Below, piece by piece: positions 4,248-8,456 of a DNA stretch of 8,456 nt (its first letter is position 1; every line of letters starts with the position of its first letter). The notes beneath the pieces are model-generated. The model made no database searches, was not told where the DNA came from, and saw only the letters and a list, made by a program, of their open reading frames with translations. The DNA is taken from assembly GCA_038062615.1 (NCBI GenBank), contig JBBTWV010000098.1:1-8456 (forward strand). Direction: 5' to 3'. Made by a program: the position numbers and the translations under genes. This DNA comes from JBBTWV01 sp038062615 (GTDB lineage Bacteria > Patescibacteriota > Gracilibacteria > UBA1369 > UM-FILTER-53-11).

Positions 4248-5801
4248 TTAATCGGCGGCATACATCGCGCACGTCGCCTTGTTGGTTGCCGTTATAAGAC
4301 AGTCAATATAATCGCCAACGTCTTCTGAGGTAGTTCCGGTGGTGGCACTCAAGTTCACAACGGTCATATTTGCCGTACCCGCTATGGTGAGGGCATTGCT
4401 GGAGTGCCCTGTAGTAACGGCAAAGGTGAGGTGACGTCCCACGTCCGCCGCATCCAACGACGCATCGCTGGCCAAGTTGATGGCCACAGCGTTACTTGCA
4501 GTATTCACTCCCCAAAAACTTGCTGCTTGCAAATTGGCTTTGGTGAGATTGGGAGCCGAAGCCGTCTGCGGCGTCCCGTTCGTCACCCTAAATCCGTTGG
4601 CAAGAGCCATTCCCGTTACCGTCATGTTTCCAACCGTTCCACCATCGGTAAGGGTGAGGAGGTCGTTTCCGCCAGCGTCTTCAAACGTAAACACACCGGT
4701 ATCAGCAATTTGAATTTGCGTCGTTGTATCATTAAAGAAAATATTCGCATCCCAGCCGGAGCCAATACGAAGGGCTTGTTCGATTGGCGTGCCATCACCG
4801 CTGCCGGCGAGAGACAAGTTATTGATTTCGATGCCATATAAACTGTCGGCATCGGTACTTCTCGATTGAACATTATTCACAAATATTCCTCGGTTGGTAT
4901 CGGTGGCATCGCTATCATCATTTTGCACGGTGTCCATTTTGATAAGATCATCCCAGCTTGGCGTTGATCCCGGCGTTCCTCCGGAGATAAAAATGGCCGT
5001 ATCATCGGCGTCTCGCGGCGTGCCTTGCAGGTCATCAATTTTAATGCCATAGACGTTATCGTCCGTCGTCTGATCATTTGCACTGCTGGTCATTCTGATT
5101 TTCACACCGGCAAAAGTATCCGCGTCATCCCCCGTATTCCCGCCGGCCGTGAATCCAACATTAATAGCACCCATGCTAGCTACGCCGCTGGCAGGACCGG
5201 TTTCACTAAAATTAAGATCTAATGCGCCTCCGGAAGACAATGTAGAAGGCGTTGAATTGGAGATATAAACTTTTTGTGTAGCGCCAAGTTGAAAAAACAC
5301 ATCGTCTTGAGTCATGAGACCATAATCCCAAGCAGTTCCCAGCTGGATAATGCCGATCTCAAGACCCGACCCGGCGGTTCCGTCCAATTCACTCACCGCA
5401 AGTCCGACGGCCGGAGCGTCGTTATCTTGTTGTGTCACAACAATATCCACTGCCGCTTGAGTGCTTTCGCCCCCCGGACTGCCGCTCTGAACGGTGTGTT
5501 GAAACACATTTGCAAAGTATGGCCCGCTGGATGTGCTCGATGTGCTCGTCAGCAGAGCTGAGCTCATTCCGGTTCCGGTAAGAGCTACCGCACCGGCACC
5601 CGAAGTGGTGAAGGTGATGAGATCTCCCGCTCCGTCACCCAGGGTGGTATTGCCGTTTACCGTAAGATTACCAGTTGCCACCACGTTACCGGTAGAGATA
5701 TTATTACTGATACTGGTACTGGCATATAAAAGGGGCGCCCCAACACCAATGCTCAAAACCAGAGCAGAAATAATGACAAATATTTTTTTAGGATTTTTCA
5801 T
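4248..5801 (-). CDS. Secreted Gly/Thr/Asn-rich repeat protein, probable cell-surface beta-structure
   Basis: The product is 517 residues. Residues 1-27 form a classic Sec signal: KNPKK, a hydrophobic core IFVIISALVLSIGVGAPLL, and likely cleavage after Y-A27. The mature part starts with NISTGNVVATGNLTVNG, a short-turn beta repeat seen in surface and fibre-like proteins. Degenerate repeats of roughly 50-70 residues follow, each with a Y-G-I-x-I-x-x-L strand pair and an I-G-x-x-W-D or S-W-D-D-L segment (about 148-165, 232-290, 305-360). The only cysteines, C501 and C511, lie close together near the C-terminus and could form a disulfide. There is no C-terminal membrane anchor or sorting motif, so attachment is unclear. 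An in-frame ATG at 5855 would bury the signal peptide and lies upstream of the promoter, so the ATG at 5801 was taken. Proteins of this style are common in Patescibacteria; the role (adhesion, S-layer accessory) is inference. Confidence 0.8.
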   Translation of the reverse strand: MKNPKKIFVIISALVLSIGVGAPLLYASTSISNNISTGNVVATGNLTVNGNTTLGDGAGDLITFTTSGAGAVALTGTGMSSALLTSTSSTSSGPYFANVFQHTVQSGSPGGESTQAAVDIVVTQQDNDAPAVGLAVSELDGTAGSGLEIGIIQLGTAWDYGLMTQDDVFFQLGATQKVYISNSTPSTLSSGGALDLNFSETGPASGVASMGAINVGFTAGGNTGDDADTFAGVKIRMTSSANDQTTDDNVYGIKIDDLQGTPRDADDTAIFISGGTPGSTPSWDDLIKMDTVQNDDSDATDTNRGIFVNNVQSRSTDADSLYGIEINNLSLAGSGDGTPIEQALRIGSGWDANIFFNDTTTQIQIADTGVFTFEDAGGNDLLTLTDGGTVGNMTVTGMALANGFRVTNGTPQTASAPNLTKANLQAASFWGVNTASNAVAINLASDASLDAADVGRHLTFAVTTGHSSNALTIAGTANMTVVNLSATTGTTSEDVGDYIDCLITATNKATCAMYAAD

Positions 5802-5817
5802 ATTTATTATATTATCT

Positions 5818-5846
5818 ATTTTAGCAATATTTTGATAATATTGCAA
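5818..5846 (-). promoter_or_regulatory. Promoter of the secreted-protein gene
   Basis: On the minus strand -35 TTGCAA (5841-5846) and -10 TAAAAT (5818-5823, 5 of 6) are spaced by 17 nt, with an extended TG (TGCTAAAAT). The start is near 5811, leaving a leader of about 10 nt and no Shine-Dalgarno. A perfect TATAAT at 5806-5811 lies too close to the ATG to serve it unless translation starts further in. Confidence 0.5.
5824..5844. promoter_or_regulatory. Perfect 8-5-8 palindrome, probable operator of divergent pair
   Basis: GCAATATT (5824-5831) and its inverted copy AATATTGC (5837-5844) flank TTGAT. The 21-bp palindrome fills the whole -35/-10 spacer of the secreted-protein promoter and touches the -35. 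It lies 19 nt before the hydrolase start on the other strand. The placement suits a repressor site for one or both genes; as RNA it would be an AT-rich hairpin with no U-run. Confidence 0.5.
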
Positions 5847-5863
5847 TAGTAACATGCTTATTT

Positions 5864-6934
5864 ATGGAAGGAGAAAGGCATTACTGGCCTCCAGCAAGAC
5901 CTAGGGCAAACCAAGCTCTTGCAGCAGCTGCAGCGGTGGTGGCCCTAAACTGTGGGGCCGAGCCGAATAAAAATCATGATGCCCAGGCCCCCCAACCGAA
6001 CCCGCTTCCAGGTCTTTTGGAAAACATTAGTAGGAGAGCCATGGCGCTGACATGTGTACCTGGCCAACCAGGCCAAATACATGATGCTCACGGACATGTA
6101 AGTGTGGCGGAAGGGGTAGGCAGGGTAGACGAGGAAGAACAACAATTATTTGCCATGCGCTTGCTCGATATGATGAATGAGCTTGGCATCTGTGTAATAA
6201 TCCTTTCGCCCGCTCATTTTGAGGACACCGGCATTGGTATGCACCTTGCCCAAGCTCTGGATAGGATATTGATCAAAATTAAGAAGGCGGCAGGGGGACG
6301 AATCCTGTACGCCGTAGGAGGCTTTACCGATAAAGATCTCACCACTCCGGATGGCCGGCGTATGCCGGGTACAAGCAATTCCAGTGATTTTTTTAGCAGG
6401 GAAGACGGTAATCCTGTGGAATACGTTGAACGGCAGTTTGATGATGGAGCCGATGGTGCCCAATTCAATTTTCAACATGCCATCCGGGAAGACGTTTCCT
6501 TTGATCCCGAGAGTGAGTATACCAACCGCATTCTGGGCATGATGCAAGAACGTGGTGTCAGGCTGGTTCTTTACCAAGCAGCCCGTCACGGTGTTTGGGA
6601 GCAAGCTTGTCGGTTGGCCGAGCAGTATCCAGATATTTTTTTCCTCTCAGAGTTGGGAATTCGGAATGCAGATGGAACATGGGAGGATCCAACCTGTGAA
6701 AGTGACAACGTCTACTACATAAATTTCCCCAGGACCGCCGGAGCCCTCGCCGGTCCGATTGGTAAACGACTCATGGGTTCCGATTATACCGCTGGAGTAA
6801 GTTCTGAGAGTTATCTTTATGATTTTGCTGATCGAGCGAGAAATGGGCTTGGAGATCTGCCGGAGCTTGATGCTGAAAAAATACGTCATGGAAATTTAGA
6901 TGGGATTCTGAAGAGCATTAGAATGGCAGAATAA
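5864..6934 (+). CDS. Predicted metal-dependent TIM-barrel hydrolase (amidohydrolase-2 type), possibly exported
   Basis: This 356-residue protein has an N-terminal extension of about 70 residues: an Ala-rich hydrophobic stretch (about 18-28) ending V-A-L-N-C30, then a Pro/Gln/Asn-rich linker. That resembles a lipoprotein signal, although Asn before the Cys is atypical. The barrel begins at I-H-D-A-H-G-H (72-78); D-x-H-x-H is the amidohydrolase metal-binding motif after strand 1. Later strands fit the superfamily: ICVIILSP (109-116), ILYAVGG (147-153), DGADGAQFNF (194-203), GVRLVLYQAARHG (231-243), IFFLSELG (258-265) and LMGSD (303-307), where D307 is the expected metal ligand. The substrate cannot be told. 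The ATG at 5864 has no upstream Shine-Dalgarno; a GGAAGGAG lies just inside the gene with no in-frame start after it. It is divergent from the secreted-protein gene and shares a palindromic operator region with it. Confidence 0.65.
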   Translation: MEGERHYWPPARPRANQALAAAAAVVALNCGAEPNKNHDAQAPQPNPLPGLLENISRRAMALTCVPGQPGQIHDAHGHVSVAEGVGRVDEEEQQLFAMRLLDMMNELGICVIILSPAHFEDTGIGMHLAQALDRILIKIKKAAGGRILYAVGGFTDKDLTTPDGRRMPGTSNSSDFFSREDGNPVEYVERQFDDGADGAQFNFQHAIREDVSFDPESEYTNRILGMMQERGVRLVLYQAARHGVWEQACRLAEQYPDIFFLSELGIRNADGTWEDPTCESDNVYYINFPRTAGALAGPIGKRLMGSDYTAGVSSESYLYDFADRARNGLGDLPELDAEKIRHGNLDGILKSIRMAE

Positions 6935-6962
6935 AAAACGCCGCAAAATAAATTAAAGGATA

Positions 6963-8456
6963 TTAACTCTGAGTGTATCCCATGAGTTCCAAAACGTCTA
7001 CGCCGTTCTCACTGCCAAAGTCTACAAGCTGAGCAAAATTACTGGGCTCAATTTGAAACTGCCAGTATCCGACATGCTCTTGAAGAATAACTACTTTTTT
7101 GCGACGCACTTTGCGCAAAGCGTTCACACCGGTAACCACGCTTCTTGCGTCACGGGTGGCCTCAATGATCCCCTCCTTTTCAAGACGAGGGATATCCCAC
7201 GGTTTCCAGTCCTTCCAATTCGTAAAATCGGTGTGGCTCCCGGAAATATTTTCCGTTCTCGTCCGCTGTATGGCATCATCAACATTCGGAGAATATTTCA
7301 TGAGCCTTTCTGCGCCCGATATGCGTGTAAGGTTTTTCCGATGGGGCACATCTCTCATGGCATCGAGGTAACGAAATGCGGCAGGCGGACCATCTTCAAA
7401 TTCCCACACAAGAAGGGCGCAAATTTTAGGCTCCAGTTTTATTTCTTGCCCGGAACGCGCTTGGTGATAAGGATTTTGAACTTTAGCAGCAAAGTTCATG
7501 GGCGGACGTCGTCTTTCCCCTTTTAATAAGGTGTCCGGAGATTCTTTTGAAATAGCAGCTCTTGTACCAGGGACAATGATGACGGGCTCATCCGTACCGT
7601 CAAAAATAAACGGATACACATCACGATCACTCATGGCCCTCTGGCTAATTTCAAAGGGCATACGGTGCCCCATATGTTCTGTAGTAATGATACGAAAATC
7701 TTCCAATGTAAAATCCCCCTCTTTGCCCAGCAACCCAATGGCCACCTTTACATGCGCTGCATCAAGGGGGATGTAGATACGTTCCCATCCTTGCCTCGCC
7801 GTTCTTATTCCATCGCGTGAAGCAAGCGCCTCACTCGGTATCACTTGTCCGGCATCCGGCATAAACTTGGCATAGGTTGGCACACTCAAACAGGCTCCAA
7901 AAAAAGAAAGCACCTGCGCAAAATCTCCTCCTTCGGTAAGAATTTTCCAAAATTGTTTTTCTTCATAGGTTCTGCCCACCGATTCATTTCTTTTTCGCGG
8001 CTCTGCCGACCGGCTTAGGGCATCAATTTCTTCGCACGCATCATCTGGGCGTTTAATGCGCTCCATAACGATGGTTGGATATCGAGCCAGCGCAATTTTT
8101 TCTATAATATCGCGCATTTGCACAACCCAGGCAGATCCTTCTTTTGCATTTCTGGTAGATATACTCGAGCGGGTATTTTCGGTACTATACTCTCGTCCCG
8201 CCACCGATCTAAAAGCTTCAAGAACAAGGTGCGATAGGGCCTTGCTCGTTACATCTTTTGCTTCATCCCAGTCCGTGGGATCAACACCAAGAATGTAGAC
8301 ATCAAATCGCGGCGGCAAAACACATGCGACAATTTGTTGAGTCTCTTTCTCGCTCATTTTGGCATGCAAGACAACCAAGTAGGCGTCGAGTTCTCCATGT
8401 TCATCTAACAAATCTTCCGCTCCATGAAATGCCGCGGGGACGATTCCCATATCGCG
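6963..8456 (-). CDS. Large unrecognised protein, 5' end cut by right edge
   Basis: The frame is open to the window edge: Arg and Asp codons precede the first ATG at 8450, so the true start probably lies outside. At least 497 residues are visible, with no signal peptide or membrane segment. It is a mixed alpha/beta, highly charged protein. Early segments ELDAYLVVLHAKM and RFDVYILGVDPTDWDEAKDV look like strand-helix units. A central part has WERIYIPLDAAHVKVAIGLLG and VYPFIFDGTDEPVIIVPGTR. A Trp-rich stretch (WKDWKPWDIPRLEKEGII) near residue 415 is followed by a basic patch RKVRRKK near 447; this could be a winged-helix-like C-terminus, but the match is weak. I found no catalytic motif I could name. 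It converges on the hydrolase gene across 28 nt. Confidence 0.7.
   Translation of the reverse strand, partial: RDMGIVPAAFHGAEDLLDEHGELDAYLVVLHAKMSEKETQQIVACVLPPRFDVYILGVDPTDWDEAKDVTSKALSHLVLEAFRSVAGREYSTENTRSSISTRNAKEGSAWVVQMRDIIEKIALARYPTIVMERIKRPDDACEEIDALSRSAEPRKRNESVGRTYEEKQFWKILTEGGDFAQVLSFFGACLSVPTYAKFMPDAGQVIPSEALASRDGIRTARQGWERIYIPLDAAHVKVAIGLLGKEGDFTLEDFRIITTEHMGHRMPFEISQRAMSDRDVYPFIFDGTDEPVIIVPGTRAAISKESPDTLLKGERRRPPMNFAAKVQNPYHQARSGQEIKLEPKICALLVWEFEDGPPAAFRYLDAMRDVPHRKNLTRISGAERLMKYSPNVDDAIQRTRTENISGSHTDFTNWKDWKPWDIPRLEKEGIIEATRDARSVVTGVNALRKVRRKKVVILQEHVGYWQFQIEPSNFAQLVDFGSENGVDVLELMGYTQS

Noticed and set aside
4404..5835. Several open frames of 65-145 codons opposite the secreted-protein gene
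   Set aside because: They are antisense to a long gene with a convincing signal peptide and repeats. Their products are rich in Arg, Ser and Pro without pattern and have no start signals.
5854..5904. Short frame MLIYGRRKALLASSKT as a leader peptide
   Set aside because: It is 16 codons with no ribosome site and overlaps the hydrolase start; nothing supports translation.
6146..6604. 152-codon minus-strand frame opposite the hydrolase
   Set aside because: The plus-strand frame carries ordered amidohydrolase motifs across this stretch; the antisense frame has none.
7053..7526. 157-codon plus-strand frame opposite the large orphan
   Set aside because: It is a shadow of a 1.5-kb minus-strand frame and has no ribosome site or recognisable domain.
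1..8456. CRISPR array, tRNA, insertion sequence or attachment site
   Set aside because: No regularly spaced repeats, cloverleaf pattern, transposase motifs or paired terminal repeats were seen.

Overview
The window reads as a bacterial chromosome segment with short intergenic gaps. Most genes are lineage-restricted and unrecognised. The secreted protein, built of Gly/Asn/Thr-rich repeats with a Sec signal, is a type I associate with Candidate Phyla Radiation (Patescibacteria) genomes. Most start codons lack a Shine-Dalgarno sequence and several leaders look very short, which is compatible with that. The assignment is an inference from style, not from a marker gene.

Layout, left to right. Positions 3-119 (+) may hold the decayed C-terminal tail of a proton-translocating transhydrogenase beta subunit. 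Positions 106-669 (-) encode a member of an uncharacterised family with a DGGAH motif. Positions 795-1396 (-) are a type II toxin-antitoxin operon: a Phd/YefM-like antitoxin followed 2 nt later by a MazF-like endoribonuclease. A promoter and a 33-nt-period direct repeat lie upstream of it. Positions 1459-2151 (-) encode an orphan protein behind a strong sigma70-like promoter that appears to give a leaderless mRNA. Positions 2244-3259 (-) are the most interesting part: a two-gene operon of a MerR-type helix-turn-helix fused to a GHKL ATPase domain, followed 2 nt later by a STAS-like (DUF4325-type) protein. This looks like a SpoIIAB/SpoIIAA partner switch in which the kinase-like half is itself a DNA-binding protein. 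Its leader holds three copies of TGTATAGATT and a 19-bp dyad, the likely autoregulatory operator.

Positions 3386-4225 (+) encode an orphan cytoplasmic helical protein divergent from the merR-like gene. Positions 4248-5801 (-) encode a secreted repeat protein of about 517 residues. Positions 5864-6934 (+) encode a divergently transcribed metal-dependent TIM-barrel hydrolase (amidohydrolase type). The two share a 62-bp intergenic region with a perfect 8-5-8 palindrome. Positions 6963-8456 (-) are most of a large unrecognised protein that runs off the right edge.

The genes form at least two self-regulated switch modules: the toxin-antitoxin pair and the MerR-GHKL/STAS pair. Both pairs are joined by the same 8-nt stop/start junction, TAGATATG. 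The merR-like gene and the secreted-protein gene share a 14-nt extended -10 promoter core. No tRNA, rRNA, CRISPR array or insertion sequence was seen.
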